Shown one piece after another: positions 28,067 through 37,528 of a stretch of DNA of 64,000 nucleotides (the stretch's first letter is position 1; each line of letters begins with the position of its first letter). A program made the translations under genes and the position numbers. The notes under the pieces were generated by a model, which ran no database searches, was not told the DNA's origin, and was given only the letters and a program-made list of their open reading frames with translations. Source of the DNA: Bradyrhizobium sp. AUGA SZCCT0283. Its GTDB lineage: Bacteria > Pseudomonadota > Alphaproteobacteria > Rhizobiales > Xanthobacteraceae. The stretch covers positions 248,001-312,000 of the forward strand of contig NZ_JAFCLU010000004.1 in assembly GCF_018130385.1 (NCBI RefSeq), in the 5' to 3' direction.

Positions 28067-28251
28067 ACAAGAAATCCTCAATGACGGACCCCAAGGTGAT
28101 AGGGTTGGAAAATGAGGCGATATGAGAACCGAATTGCCCGTGAAATCGGGCCCGCCGGACGCCGCTTTTGAAGTATTGATGGCCGCCGGGCCGTGCTATT
28201 TCTGGCCATCGGGCGACCGCCTTTGCCACCACGCTTCCTGGGACCATCTCC

Positions 28252-29142
28252 TTGATCGACAAGCTTGAACTGCTGCTGGCGCTCGCAAAAGAGCGGCATT
28301 TCGGACGGGCCGCGGAGGCCTGCGGCGTGACCCAGCCGACCATGTCGACCAGCCTCAAGCAGCTCGAGGAAATTCTCGGCGTGATGCTGGTGCAGCGCGG
28401 GTCGCGGTTCCAGGGCTTTACGCCGGAGGGCGAACGCACGCTCGACTGGGCGCGGCGTATCGTCGGCGACACCCGCGCGATGCGGCAGGAGATCAACAGC
28501 CTCAAGGACAAGCTTTCGGGCGAGATCCGGATCGCCGCGATCCCGACCGTGCTCGGCATGGTGGCGTCGCTGACGACGCCGTTCCGTGCGCGCTACCCGG
28601 ACGTGCGCTTTCGTATCCAGTCCTGCACGTCGGCCGACGTGCTGGGCCTCTTGGAAAATCTCGAGGTCGATGCCGGGCTGACCTATATCGAGAACGAACC
28701 GATCGGCAAGGTGCGCACCATTCCGCTCTACAACGAGAGCTATCGCCTGCTGACGTCGCCCGACGCCATGTTCGGCGATCGCAAGCAGGTCACCTGGAAG
28801 GAAGTCGGCCAGGTGCCGCTGTGCCTCTTGACGCCCGACATGCAAAACCGCCGCATCATCGATCGCGCACTGGCCTCTGTCGGGGCCGAGGCCACGCCGA
28901 CGCTGACCTCGAACTCGCTTGTGGTCCTCTATACGCATGTGAAGACCGGGCGCTGGGCGAGCGTGATGCCGGCTAAACTCGCGGAGACCCTGGGCTTGGC
29001 CGATACCATCCGCAGCATTCCGATCGTCGATCCCGTCGTCGATTACAGCGTCGGGATGGTGATCCCGCAGCGCGACCCGATGACGCCCCTGATCGCGGCG
29101 CTGGTGCAGGTCGCCCGCGAAGTGGCGCCGACGCTGGAGTGA
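28252..29142 (+). CDS. LysR-family transcriptional regulator
   Basis: A 296-residue LysR-type protein: N-terminal winged helix (residues 1-60; LLLALAKERHFGRAAEACGVTQPTMSTSLKQLEEILG) and a co-inducer domain (about 90-290) of the periplasmic-binding fold. The TTG at 28252 gives the usual LysR start (MIDKLELLLAL); no ATG is available upstream in frame. It is convergent with the PleC-like kinase gene, with two bases between the stop codons. No divergent target gene is next to it, only repeats, so its regulon is not evident. Confidence 0.87.
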   Translation: MIDKLELLLALAKERHFGRAAEACGVTQPTMSTSLKQLEEILGVMLVQRGSRFQGFTPEGERTLDWARRIVGDTRAMRQEINSLKDKLSGEIRIAAIPTVLGMVASLTTPFRARYPDVRFRIQSCTSADVLGLLENLEVDAGLTYIENEPIGKVRTIPLYNESYRLLTSPDAMFGDRKQVTWKEVGQVPLCLLTPDMQNRRIIDRALASVGAEATPTLTSNSLVVLYTHVKTGRWASVMPAKLAETLGLADTIRSIPIVDPVVDYSVGMVIPQRDPMTPLIAALVQVAREVAPTLE

Positions 29143-29144
29143 GG

Positions 29145-31448
29145 TCAGGCGGCGACCTGGCTCTTTGTCTCGATTGAACGCATGTCGCGCGGCAGCGTGA
29201 TGCGCACCACGGTGCCGGTGCCGAGCTTCGAGCGCAGCCGCATCGTTCCGCCATGCAGGCTGGTCAGCGACCGCGCGATGGCAAGGCCGAGGCCCGAGCC
29301 CTGGTAGGTCTTGGTGAGCTGGCTCTCGACCTGTTCGAACGGATTGCCCAGCCGCCGCAGCGAGGCAGGCGCGATGCCGATGCCGGTATCGGCGATCATG
29401 AGCACGATCGAGTTGGGCAGCACGTGGCTGCGCACGGTTATCCTGCCGTCGTCGGGGGTGAACTTGACGGCATTGGACAGCAGATTGACGAAGATCTGCT
29501 TGACTGCGCGGCGGTCGGCCGTCACGGAAATGGTGCTTTCGATATCGGCGTCGAGCGTCAATTGCTTGTCCTCGGCGCGCCCTGAGACCACGCGCAGCGA
29601 CTCCGCCAGTATCTTCGACAGGTCGAGCTGCTCCATGTCGAGCTTCATGCGGCCGGCTTCGATCTTCGACATGTCGAGGATGTCGTTGATGACTTCGAGC
29701 AGATATTTCCCTGATGTGAGGATGTCGTGGCAGTACTCCTGATACTTGTCGGAGCCGAGCACGCCGAACATGCCGCTGCCCATGATCTCGGAGAAGCCGA
29801 TGATGGCGTTCAGCGGCGTGCGCAGTTCGTGGCTCATATTGGCGAGGAACTTGGATTTCGCCTGGTTGGCTTCCTCGGCGCGATTCTTTTCCTGCGAGTA
29901 TTTCTCGGCGAGGTCGGCGAGCTCGGCTTGCGAGCGCTTCAGGTCGATCACGTTGGCGCGCAGGCGGGTGTCGTTTTCGATCAGCTTCTGCTCGTGCTCC
30001 TTGATGCGGGTGATGTCGGTGCCGACCGAGACGTAGCCGCCGTCCTTGGTGCGCCGTTCGGAGATGTGCAGCCAGCTGCCGTCGTCGAGCTGCGCTTCGA
30101 AGGTGCGGGCTCCCGGCACTTGCGCGCCGGTCTCCTGCAGCCTGGTGCGCACTTCCGGCATGCTGCCGACCTCGATCACGGTCTCGTATGACGTGCCGGG
30201 GGTCACCGCCGTATCCGGCAGTTTGTGCAGGCGCTGGAAATGCGAATTGCAGAGCACGAGGCGGTCTTCCGCGTCCCACAGCACGAAGGCCTCCGGGATC
30301 GTCTCGATCGCGTCGCGCAGCCTGAGGTCGGCCTCCACGGTCTTCTCGGCGAGGCTCTTCTGTTCGGTGATGTCGACCGCGATACCGATCAGGTGCAAGC
30401 CGCCGTCGGCCGAGTCCTGGCTGAGCTCGCAGCGCACCCGCAGCCAGATCCAGTGGCCGTCGATGTGCTGCATGCGGAAGGTCTGGTCGATGTGGTCGAG
30501 TTGGCCAGCGATCATCTGGTCGGCGATCGCAAACAGGTCGATGTCGTCGGATTTCACCAGCGCGTTGACTTCGCCGAAGGTGAGGAGGTCGTTGCGGGAG
30601 TCGAGGCCGAGCATCGTGAACATCGACGCCGACCAGAAGATCCTGCCGCGGGAGAGGTCCCAGTCCCACAATCCGCAGCGGCCGCGGTTGAGTGCGGTAT
30701 CGATCCGGCCGCGCACGGCGTCGTTGATGAGATCGCCCTCGCGGGCGCGGGTCGACTGCCAGTGGAAGGCGAAGCCGAGGATCAGCACGACGAAGCCGGT
30801 GGTGGCCGACAGCGTCACCGACAATGCGGCATCGGAACCCCACAGCGGCTCGTTCTTTTCCTGGATGACGATGACCTGGCCCGGCAGCGATTTGACCAGC
30901 CGCGAGATCGCCATCGCGCCATTGCCGTTCGGAAGCGTCATGTCGTTGACGACGCCCTGCTGACCGGCAGTGGTGAGCAGTTGCGCGGTGCTGATGATGT
31001 CGAGGATTCGATCGCTGTCGCCAAGGCCGCCTTCGACCGGGACGCGGGCCAGAATCCGGTGATCGACGCCGGTGATGATGACATGGCGGCCGCTAGCCAC
31101 GCCCCAGGCCGGAATCAGTTCGGGCAGCAGGCTCTGCAGCCGTTCGATATTGGCGGCGCGGTCCTGCCGGATAGAGCCGAGGCGGTCGAGGCGTTCGGCC
31201 AGGAGATCGGTGAGCGCGGAGAGGTCGCGCTTCATCGCGGCGCGTTTTTGCCGGCTCTGGTCGATCACCTGCACGAAGGCGCCGAGGCAGATGGTGATGA
31301 GGAAGGCAATGATGAGCGTCGGCACGGCGCGACGAAGCGCCGGCTCTGCGATGAGCAGCCGGTGATAGGCAGGTTTTGCGATCGACTGCGCCAATCCCTT
31401 GATCGAGTCGGATTGGACACACGCGTTCGCCGCATGCGCGCGCGCCAT
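29145..31448 (-). CDS. pleC: PAS-domain membrane histidine kinase, PleC-like
   Basis: A 767-residue kinase: membrane segment (about 40-62), periplasmic region, second membrane segment (about 208-228), two PAS domains (about 250-370 and 375-490), a coiled linker, the phosphorylated His near residue 537 in NMSHELRTPLNAIIGFSEIM and an ATPase domain ending GSGLGLAIARSL. The GMFG..GSDKYQEYCHDI stretch after the H-box is characteristic of the PleC/DivJ family, which controls DivK/PleD phosphorylation and cell polarity in alphaproteobacteria. The PleC name is probable but paralogues exist. It stands alone, convergent with the LysR gene. Confidence 0.72.
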   Translation of the reverse strand: MARAHAANACVQSDSIKGLAQSIAKPAYHRLLIAEPALRRAVPTLIIAFLITICLGAFVQVIDQSRQKRAAMKRDLSALTDLLAERLDRLGSIRQDRAANIERLQSLLPELIPAWGVASGRHVIITGVDHRILARVPVEGGLGDSDRILDIISTAQLLTTAGQQGVVNDMTLPNGNGAMAISRLVKSLPGQVIVIQEKNEPLWGSDAALSVTLSATTGFVVLILGFAFHWQSTRAREGDLINDAVRGRIDTALNRGRCGLWDWDLSRGRIFWSASMFTMLGLDSRNDLLTFGEVNALVKSDDIDLFAIADQMIAGQLDHIDQTFRMQHIDGHWIWLRVRCELSQDSADGGLHLIGIAVDITEQKSLAEKTVEADLRLRDAIETIPEAFVLWDAEDRLVLCNSHFQRLHKLPDTAVTPGTSYETVIEVGSMPEVRTRLQETGAQVPGARTFEAQLDDGSWLHISERRTKDGGYVSVGTDITRIKEHEQKLIENDTRLRANVIDLKRSQAELADLAEKYSQEKNRAEEANQAKSKFLANMSHELRTPLNAIIGFSEIMGSGMFGVLGSDKYQEYCHDILTSGKYLLEVINDILDMSKIEAGRMKLDMEQLDLSKILAESLRVVSGRAEDKQLTLDADIESTISVTADRRAVKQIFVNLLSNAVKFTPDDGRITVRSHVLPNSIVLMIADTGIGIAPASLRRLGNPFEQVESQLTKTYQGSGLGLAIARSLTSLHGGTMRLRSKLGTGTVVRITLPRDMRSIETKSQVAA

Positions 31449-31641
31449 GCTTTAGACCCCCGCCGAAGGCTCTTTTGCACATTGTCCGGAAGGAACCCCA
31501 CGTCATTCCGAATCACAGCGATTTGAATCCAGATTTTCCGGGCTGTCGAGAGTCAACGATTCGTTAATTCGAAATAAATGTTGTCCAACGCGAAATAGGG
31601 CGCCGCCAAGGCGAGTCCGAAACGGGAACGGGCCCGCAAAA

Positions 31642-33018
31642 CTACGCACGCGGCGGTTCGGCATGACTGATCACGCGCTTGATGGTCGGAAACGCGCGGC
31701 GCAGCGCGCGCTCGATCTCGTCGACGTTCTCGTGCACCTTGATGACGCTCATCGACGGCGCGGCGCGGCAATGGAAGTTGACGATTTCGCCGGCATCGGT
31801 GTCGCGCACCCGCACATTGTGGATGTCATGGATCGCGCCGTTGGCGGCAAAGCGCGACAGCGCGGCCTTGATGACCTCGACGCGCTCGGGCGCGGCGTCG
31901 GTGCCGTGCGGCAGTTCCGGCTCGAGCGGCTCGATGTGGGTATCGACCTCGACGTCCTCGCCGAAATCCTCGCGGATGCTGTGCTCCAGCCCATGGGCGA
32001 TGTCGTGCGCGGCGGTGAGTTCCATATCGCCGTCGACTTCGAGATCGATGCTGACCGTCAGCTTGCCGCCGAGGTCGTGCACGGTGACATGGTGGACGGC
32101 GAGGCCGGAATTGCGGGCGATCACCATGATGCGCTCGCGCACGCTCTCATTGTCGCGCACGACCGGCACCGCGGTGAAGGTGAGGTCGGCGTCGCCGAGC
32201 GCTTCGGAGACCGCCGCCTGGGCCTTGTTCTTGATCGCCTCGACGCGGTCGATCGGGTAGGTTCGCGGCACATTTGCGATGGCATCGATGAAGTGCGTCG
32301 GGCCGACCATGCGAACGCGCACGCGCCTGACGCCGACCACGCCGGGCACGGAGCGGATCGCAAGGGTCGCCTTCTCTGACACGCCCTCGGGCGCGCGGTC
32401 GAGCAGGGTTTCGATGGTGGAACGCCCCAGCCGCAGGCCCAGGATCGATATCATCACGGCAACCGCAATGGCAGCGACTGAGTCGCCCCAGGCAAAGCCG
32501 AGGCCGGTCAGCGCGAGCCCGACGATGACGGCGATCGAGCCGAGCACGTCGGAGGCGAAATGCAGCGCGTCCGCCGCCAGCGCCTGGCTTCGGGTCGCGC
32601 GCGCCGTGCGATGCAGCGCCCGCGCGCGCCAGAAATTGACCGCGATATCGATCACCAGCACCACGAAGGGGATGGCCGAGAGCGTCGGCGGCGCTGCGCC
32701 CTCGCGCAGGCGGCTCCAGGATTCGACCAGGATGCCGCCGGCCAGCACGTAGAGCAGCGCGATGACAAACAGCGCCGACAGGCTCTCGAACTTGCCGTGG
32801 CCGTAATGATGTTCCTCATCGGCCGGTTGGTCGGACACCCGCACCACCAGCCAGGTGATGACGGTGGCGATCACGTCGACGGAGGAGTGCAGGGCCTCGG
32901 AGATCAGCGCGAGAGAGCCGATCGCGATGCCGACGGCGAATTTCGCCGCAGCCATGCCGGCGCTGGCGAAGATCGAAATCGCCGCGACGTTGGTTTTGAG
33001 GGAGGGGGGATGCTTCAT
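31642..33018 (-). CDS. Cation diffusion facilitator (Zn/Fe/Mn-type efflux)
   Basis: A 458-residue CDF transporter with six membrane segments in the first 210 residues. The metal site of transmembrane helices 2 and 5 is visible as EALHSSVDV and ADALHFASDV (HxxxD in each). The C-terminal cytoplasmic region is unusually long (about 250 residues) and seems to contain two or three ferredoxin-like metal-binding repeats, including the AHDIAHGLEHSIREDF helix. ATG 33018 (MKHPPSLKTN) is preferred over an upstream start that would add a non-membrane leader. Neighbours do not show which metal it exports. Confidence 0.87.
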   Translation of the reverse strand: MKHPPSLKTNVAAISIFASAGMAAAKFAVGIAIGSLALISEALHSSVDVIATVITWLVVRVSDQPADEEHHYGHGKFESLSALFVIALLYVLAGGILVESWSRLREGAAPPTLSAIPFVVLVIDIAVNFWRARALHRTARATRSQALAADALHFASDVLGSIAVIVGLALTGLGFAWGDSVAAIAVAVMISILGLRLGRSTIETLLDRAPEGVSEKATLAIRSVPGVVGVRRVRVRMVGPTHFIDAIANVPRTYPIDRVEAIKNKAQAAVSEALGDADLTFTAVPVVRDNESVRERIMVIARNSGLAVHHVTVHDLGGKLTVSIDLEVDGDMELTAAHDIAHGLEHSIREDFGEDVEVDTHIEPLEPELPHGTDAAPERVEVIKAALSRFAANGAIHDIHNVRVRDTDAGEIVNFHCRAAPSMSVIKVHENVDEIERALRRAFPTIKRVISHAEPPRA

Positions 33019-33125
33019 GGGCGGCGGTTTAGCAGGGCGTTGTGTAACATTAAAGCCGAGCGTCGGAGGCGCAATTGCCATTCACTTGCAGGAGCGGGGA
33101 TGTTGCGAACTATTCCCAGTCAAGA

Positions 33126-33262
33126 GGCCGTCATTGCGGAGCGCAGCAATCCATCTCCGTCATCCTGAGGTGCGAGCGGAGCGAGCCTCGAAGGATGTGC
33201 GGCCCGGCCGGTGGCCGTCGTCCTTCGAGACGCGCTTCGCGCTCCTCAGGATGACGGGAAAG
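33126..33262. repeat. Dispersed intergenic repeat with long inverted arms
   Basis: CCGTCATCCTGAGG (from 33158) with CTCGAAGGATG pairs with CGTCCTTCGAG and CTCCTCAGGATGACGG (to 33261); a GTCATTGCGGAGCGCAGCAATCCAT half-element precedes it. Both wordings recur between genes of Bradyrhizobium as I remember them. Confidence 0.65.
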
Positions 33263-33340
33263 TTGCGGGGATGCTGCTTCAAGCTCCAAAACAAACTCGT
33301 TCGTTCTCGCGGCGCGCTACGCCCGAGGTTTGCTAAATCA

Positions 33341-33775
33341 TTCGCCCATCGAGAAGAGGGCGCAGGGAATGCCGGGTGCTTGCTGCACCCGCGGTCTCGT
33401 GTGCAAATAGTGCGAAGAAAGCGCACACGAGCATACAGGTACAGCTGGAGCACTCCGGCATTCCCTGCGCAGTGGCTTTACGGCTTATGGCGCGCTCTCC
33501 CCGGAGACGAATTCCTCTTGCCTCCGTCGCCGGCGGATTGGTGGCCCGCATTGCCCGGTTGGGCGCCTGCAAACCTCCGCCGACTTGACACCAGCCACGG
33601 GTGCCAGGACCACACGGTTTTGCCGTACGCAGCCTCGCCAGTCGTCCGCACGTTGTGTCCGCTCACGGACTTTAGGCCCGCCCTGCGACCACGACCACGC
33701 GCCCGACGCTGCCGCGTCCACCGCAACCCGCCCCAACGTTCGTGACGATGGCCAACGCCCCTCTACCGGAACGGG
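33341..33775. repeat. Non-coding repeated sequence of the Bradyrhizobium type
   Basis: GCGCAGGGAATGCCGG (near 33360) and CCGGCATTCCCTGCGC (near 33457) are perfect inverted arms around an inner CTCGTGTGC/GCACACGAG stem. The following bases translate to the stretch GCQDHTVLPYAASP..NVRDDG that I remember as spurious annotated ORFs in many copies per Bradyrhizobium genome. I therefore call it a repeat, not a gene. Bases 33776-34187 show only an AAAATCGAT/ATCGATTTT inverted repeat (33872-33901) and no supportable gene. Confidence 0.55.
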
Positions 33776-34187
33776 ATGGCGGGATTTGTAAGGGTGATTT
33801 GGGTCTGGCGCGAAGAAGTATATTTTTTCAATCGGGGCTGGACTGGGCAAATCACGTTGAAGTCGTTGAGGAAAATCGATCTTTCAAGAAAAATCGATTT
33901 TCGCGCGCGCCATCTATTTGTCGAACCAGCAGAACAGAGCCGCGCGGCCGATTGTTTGACGTCTGCACCAATAGACCCAGGGCGCGCACTGAAGAACATC
34001 GGCCGCGCGCAGGGGTCTAACGCCGACTTATGCTATGCATCGGGCTCGGTCTCCGCGTGGTGAGATCAACGATGCCGCCTTCACGGTGACGGCGATCTTT
34101 GCGGGCGCGGCATCAGCCGAGTTGTGTGCGTGGGCTCGGCCGCCGGCTGATAGGCAGCGGCGAGAAGACACTACGAAGAGCGAGCCG

Positions 34188-34429
34188 ATGACCACGCAGC
34201 CGTTGAATCTTCTTAGCCCCCGCAACTGCTGCGTCGGTTCGCTCAGGGGAAATCAGACACGCAAATTGCGCAGGAAATCGGCGGAACCTTGCGACAGGTC
34301 GCGGGACGGCGACAAGCGCTCATCAGGAAGTTGCGCATTCAGTCCGATAGGCAACTGACCACAGCCGCTGACGAGTTGGCTCCTTGGCCAAAGCGTAGGG
34401 AGGACGGCGGCCACAAGCCGCCGCCCTGA
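34188..34429 (+). pseudogene. Frameshifted small helix-turn-helix-like gene
   Basis: ATG 34188 opens MTTQPLNLLSP. Adding one base near 34220 would join this to QLLRRFAQGKSDTQIAQEIG followed by GTLRQVAGRRQALIRKLRIQ and a stop at 34427-34429, a smooth 80-residue protein. The GKSDTQIAQEIG piece resembles a LuxR-type recognition helix region. Uncorrected, the frame runs into an improbable tail. A one-base deletion or a sequencing error would both explain it. Confidence 0.45.
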
Positions 34430-34441
34430 ACTGCGGTCGTA

Positions 34442-34918
34442 TCAATACCGGTACCGGTACTGATATGGATACTGCTGCGGACAAATGTACTGGCCATAGC
34501 TGTCATAATGGCAGCCATAGTTGTTGCCGTAGTAGCCATAAGCACCATATGCGGCGGCCGCGCCCACTGCGGCAGCACCGTAGCCCCAGCCCGGTCGATA
34601 ATAGCCACCACCATAACCGGGGTAGCCCGCGATTGGACGGCCGGGACGACCTGCGATTGGACGGCCCGGACGACCCGCTATGGGGCGACCTGCTATCGGA
34701 TGTGAGGGGCGTACACGTCCCGCATAGCGATGGCCGCCGCCATGAAACCTTCCCGCGCCACCGTGAATGCGGCCAGCATGCATGCCGCCGCCGCGAAAGC
34801 CACCTCCACCGCCACGGAAGCCGCCGCCTCCGCCACGGCGCGCATACGCATCATCAGGGATCAGACTTACGGTGAGCAGAACGACCGCTGCAAGAGCAGC
34901 GAGAATGTATTTGAGCAT
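34442..34918 (-). CDS. Secreted glycine-rich protein with GRPIAGRP repeats
   Basis: A 158-residue exported protein. Signal peptide MLKYILAALAAVVLLTVSL is cleaved near DDAYA. The mature part is low complexity: RRGGGGGFRGGGGG, a His/Gly segment, a tandem GRPIAGRP(G) unit repeated about four times, then Gly/Tyr/Ala-rich sequence and a C-terminal piece with two cysteines (NNYGCHYDSYGQYICPQQ) ending in YPYQYRYRY. ATG 34918 is followed directly by the signal peptide. Such proteins are common and uncharacterised in Bradyrhizobium. Confidence 0.75.
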   Translation of the reverse strand: MLKYILAALAAVVLLTVSLIPDDAYARRGGGGGFRGGGGGFRGGGMHAGRIHGGAGRFHGGGHRYAGRVRPSHPIAGRPIAGRPGRPIAGRPGRPIAGYPGYGGGYYRPGWGYGAAAVGAAAAYGAYGYYGNNYGCHYDSYGQYICPQQYPYQYRYRY

Positions 34919-35173
34919 CGCGCTCCTCCCGACCTTGGAGTTCGTTAGCGAGCGAGGCTGCTGCACCCCAGGCGGGCGACGTTGATGTAGATCAACGTTA
35001 CCTGTGGCTGCCGGACACCAACTAAACTCGCGGGCGTGTCACACAGCCTTTGGCGCCCAGCCTCTCTTGATTGGTAGGGATTGAGGCCAAGGTCGTCGAG
35101 GGGGGCGCGGGGCCGTTCGGAAATCCGTGATGCTCCGCCCGCGCGCCTAATGCCGTCGCATCACCGGGGACGC

Positions 35174-35443
35174 ATGCCGATGTGGGTACTGATGTACGTA
35201 TTCTCCTACTCAGTCAGCCCGGCCGCCACTAACGACAGGGCGGAATGGAGACTGCTTCCGACCGTGGTGTTTCAGGAGTTCTCGAACGAAGACCGATGCA
35301 AGGCGGCCAAGTCGGCGCTTGAAGGAAGCTTGAGGGACGCCGGAGCCAAGCTGAGAAGTGGTCTAGAAGACTTGAAGGCCATCGGCAAAGCTGACCCGGC
35401 GCAGATTATCATTGCCTACAATGTGGAATGCCTTCCGAAATGA
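35174..35443 (+). CDS. Small hypothetical protein (89 aa)
   Basis: Opens MPMWVLMYVFSYSVSPAATN, a short hydrophobic N terminus that may be a signal sequence, and continues with VVFQEFSNEDRCKAAKSALE and a closing IIIAYNVECLPK with two cysteines placed as in small exported Bradyrhizobium proteins of the type I remember (hydrophobic start, FxxxxxCxxA helix, C-terminal C-x-P). ATG 35150 is an alternative start. No known function. Confidence 0.5.
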   Translation: MPMWVLMYVFSYSVSPAATNDRAEWRLLPTVVFQEFSNEDRCKAAKSALEGSLRDAGAKLRSGLEDLKAIGKADPAQIIIAYNVECLPK

Positions 35444-35832
35444 AGCCAGGCAACCACCGCCGCTCATATCATCTCCTCAAGATACCATCAGAACGCAGGA
35501 TCGATCTGTGAAGGTTTGCGGATGCCGGCCCGATGATGGTGGCGCGGCGCGCACGGGGCCAGCGTACGCAAACTTTCACACAAGCGGACCTCGACCGCTC
35601 GCGCAGCAATTCGGCTCAGTCGAAGCGTGATAGCCTAGAAATCTACGTTGCATTCGCGGTTGAGCGGGCCAGCAGTTTTCGGCGCTTCCGCCATCGCGGT
35701 TGGAGATGCGGCGAACGAGGCGCTGAGTTTATGCTTGCGCGTCGCTAGACGCATTGCAGCGCCGCGTCCTTTCCATCTGGACACGTACCCACCGCATTGT
35801 CCAAAATCTCTCGACACAAAGCGGAGGCCCCG
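35444..35832. other. Intergenic stretch with one imperfect inverted repeat
   Basis: TGTGAAGGTTTGCG (35507-35520) and CGCAAACTTTCACA (35567-35580) pair with one mismatch. Short open frames here show no conserved features. I see no gene in this stretch. Confidence 0.4.
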
Positions 35833-36675
35833 ATGACGATTATCGATTCCCAGGTCCATGCCTATGAGGCGAACAGCCCGAAGCGGCCCTGGCACAGTGT
35901 GCCGAATTGGCCCGATCACGTCACGGGTGACGAAATGGTTGCGGCGATGGACAAGGTTGGCGTCGACGGCGCGATCTTCATCTCCGCCTTTTCGTTGTAC
36001 CGCTACGATGCCAGCTATGCCGTGCAGGTGCAGCGGGCGCATCCTGGCCGGCTCGCCATCGTCAAGCCGGTCGACCCTGACGATCCCGATGTGGCTGACG
36101 TCGTCGCGGAGTGGAAGAAGACGCCGGGCGCGGTCGGAATCCGCACCATGCTGAGGAAGGAGGAGAAGCGCGCGACTGATGATCCCGGCCTCGACCGGAT
36201 TGCGCGCGCGGCGGTTCGTTACGATTTCCCCCTCAACCTCCTGTGCTGGGACAATCTGGATGCGGGCAGGGCGCTGATCGATCGCCATCCCGATACGCGG
36301 TTCATCATCGACCATCTCGGCATCCTGCAGCCACGCGTGCCGCCGGCGCCGCCCGAACCCTGGGCGGACTTGCCGAAGGTTCTGGAGCTCGCCAAGCGTC
36401 CGAATGCCGTGATCAAGGTCAGCGGCGCCTGCACGCTGTCCCGCGAGCCGTATCCGTATCCGGATATCTGGGACCCGCTCGCGCGCGTGTTCGATGCCTG
36501 GGGTTTCGATCGCTGCCTGTGGGGTACGGACTGGACGCGGGCATTCGCCGTCGTCAACTACGAGCAGGCCGTCGAGCCCTTCCTCAAGACCAGCCGACTG
36601 AGTGACAGCGAGCGGGCCATGCTGATGGGCGGTGCCTGCATCAAGGCCTATGGCTGGTCACCAAAGAAAGGATAG
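35833..36675 (+). CDS. Amidohydrolase-2 family hydrolase
   Basis: A 280-residue cytoplasmic TIM-barrel hydrolase of the PF04909 family. Landmarks are IIDSQVHAYE at the start (metal-site region of strand 1, with only the second His of the usual HxH), FIIDHLGILQP (strand 5-6 His) and LWGTDWTRA (C-terminal catalytic Asp). Relatives include lactone hydrolases and decarboxylases acting on dicarboxylic or aromatic acids. ATG 35833 has GCGGAGG upstream. The gene is not in an operon, so the substrate is unknown. Confidence 0.82.
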   Translation: MTIIDSQVHAYEANSPKRPWHSVPNWPDHVTGDEMVAAMDKVGVDGAIFISAFSLYRYDASYAVQVQRAHPGRLAIVKPVDPDDPDVADVVAEWKKTPGAVGIRTMLRKEEKRATDDPGLDRIARAAVRYDFPLNLLCWDNLDAGRALIDRHPDTRFIIDHLGILQPRVPPAPPEPWADLPKVLELAKRPNAVIKVSGACTLSREPYPYPDIWDPLARVFDAWGFDRCLWGTDWTRAFAVVNYEQAVEPFLKTSRLSDSERAMLMGGACIKAYGWSPKKG

Positions 36676-36680
36676 CGAGT

Positions 36681-36760
36681 AGGGTGGATTGGCCGACTTG
36701 TCCGCCGTAGCTCGAAGTGCGAAGGCGGGCGTCATCCCCCGCTGCGTCTCAATGATGCGA
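36681..36760. repeat. Degenerate GGCGGATT-type intergenic repeat
   Basis: Shares TCCGCCGTAGCTCGAAG and the flanking GCGAA with the element at 39519-39626 and the GGATTGGCCGA wording with 38109-38192. Lies between convergent genes. Confidence 0.6.
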
Positions 36761-36786
36761 CTGCAGGTCCGACAATCACCTTGGCC

Positions 36787-37488
36787 TTATACATTGGGCG
36801 GCTCGTCACCTCTTTCCAACTGGGGTTTCTCAAGCAAGACGGCACTCAGCAGCGAATGGTGCACTTCAATATTTCCGTTGTAGCTGATCAATCCAAGCTT
36901 GCGAAACTTGTTCAGGAAAAAGCTCACCCGGGGGCGAGTCGTTCCGATCATTTCCGCTAAAGTTCCCTGATTGATCGAGGCGTCGATTGGCGTGGGGGCC
37001 CTGTCTTTTCCGAAATTGGCCAGCAGCAAAAGCAGACGTGCGAGCCGCTTTTCACTGGAATTGAACAGCTGGTCGATCAAATCTTCTTCAATGCGATTGC
37101 TTCGGGTCACCAGGTAAGTCGTGAATAGTTCTGCAAACCGGGGTTCCCTGCGGAGCGCCGCCAGCATCGCCCTTCGGGTTATCGAGGTGATGAGGCACTC
37201 GTGCATCGCTCTCGCGGTTCCAACGCGAACCGTCTGCCCGTGCAGACATCCCTCGCCAAAAAACTGCCCGGCTTCCAAAAGGCCGACGACTGCTTCCTTG
37301 CCTTGCTCGGAAACAACGGTCACCTTGACCTTGCCCGACTGGATGTAAAAAACCTTATCCGCTTCTTCGCCCTGGGCGTAAATGATCCGGTTCTTACGAT
37401 ACTTCTGTACCGTTTTTCCGGTCCCGACTTTGGCGAGAAACGCGATGGGATCGAAATGTCGTTTCGCGGGCTTCACTAGTCCCTCCAT
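36787..37488 (-). CDS. Crp/Fnr-family transcriptional regulator
   Basis: A 233-residue regulator: cyclic-nucleotide-type sensor domain (about 25-135; IIYAQGEEADKVFYIQSGKVKVTVVSEQGKEAVVGLLEAGQFFGEGCL), dimer helix, and a winged helix (about 150-215; NQGTLAEMIGTTRPRVSFFLNKFRKLGLI). There is no Fnr-type cysteine cluster, so oxygen sensing through Fe-S is not indicated. ATG 37488 follows a GGAGG-like GGTCCAATGGAGG region. A perfect palindrome 41 bases upstream may be its own operator. Confidence 0.87.
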   Translation of the reverse strand: MEGLVKPAKRHFDPIAFLAKVGTGKTVQKYRKNRIIYAQGEEADKVFYIQSGKVKVTVVSEQGKEAVVGLLEAGQFFGEGCLHGQTVRVGTARAMHECLITSITRRAMLAALRREPRFAELFTTYLVTRSNRIEEDLIDQLFNSSEKRLARLLLLLANFGKDRAPTPIDASINQGTLAEMIGTTRPRVSFFLNKFRKLGLISYNGNIEVHHSLLSAVLLEKPQLERGDEPPNV

Positions 37489-37528
37489 TGGACCGGCGAA
37501 GTCTAAATATTAAAAAATCACGCGTTCT

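Noticed and set aside
28078..30843. 921-codon open frame on the minus strand
   Set aside because: It is an out-of-phase reading of the PleC-like gene and the antisense of the LysR gene; composition is implausible (Arg/His/Pro-rich).
33160..33745. Open frames across the repeat region
   Set aside because: Translation matches text I associate with spurious repeat-derived ORFs; the DNA is palindromic.
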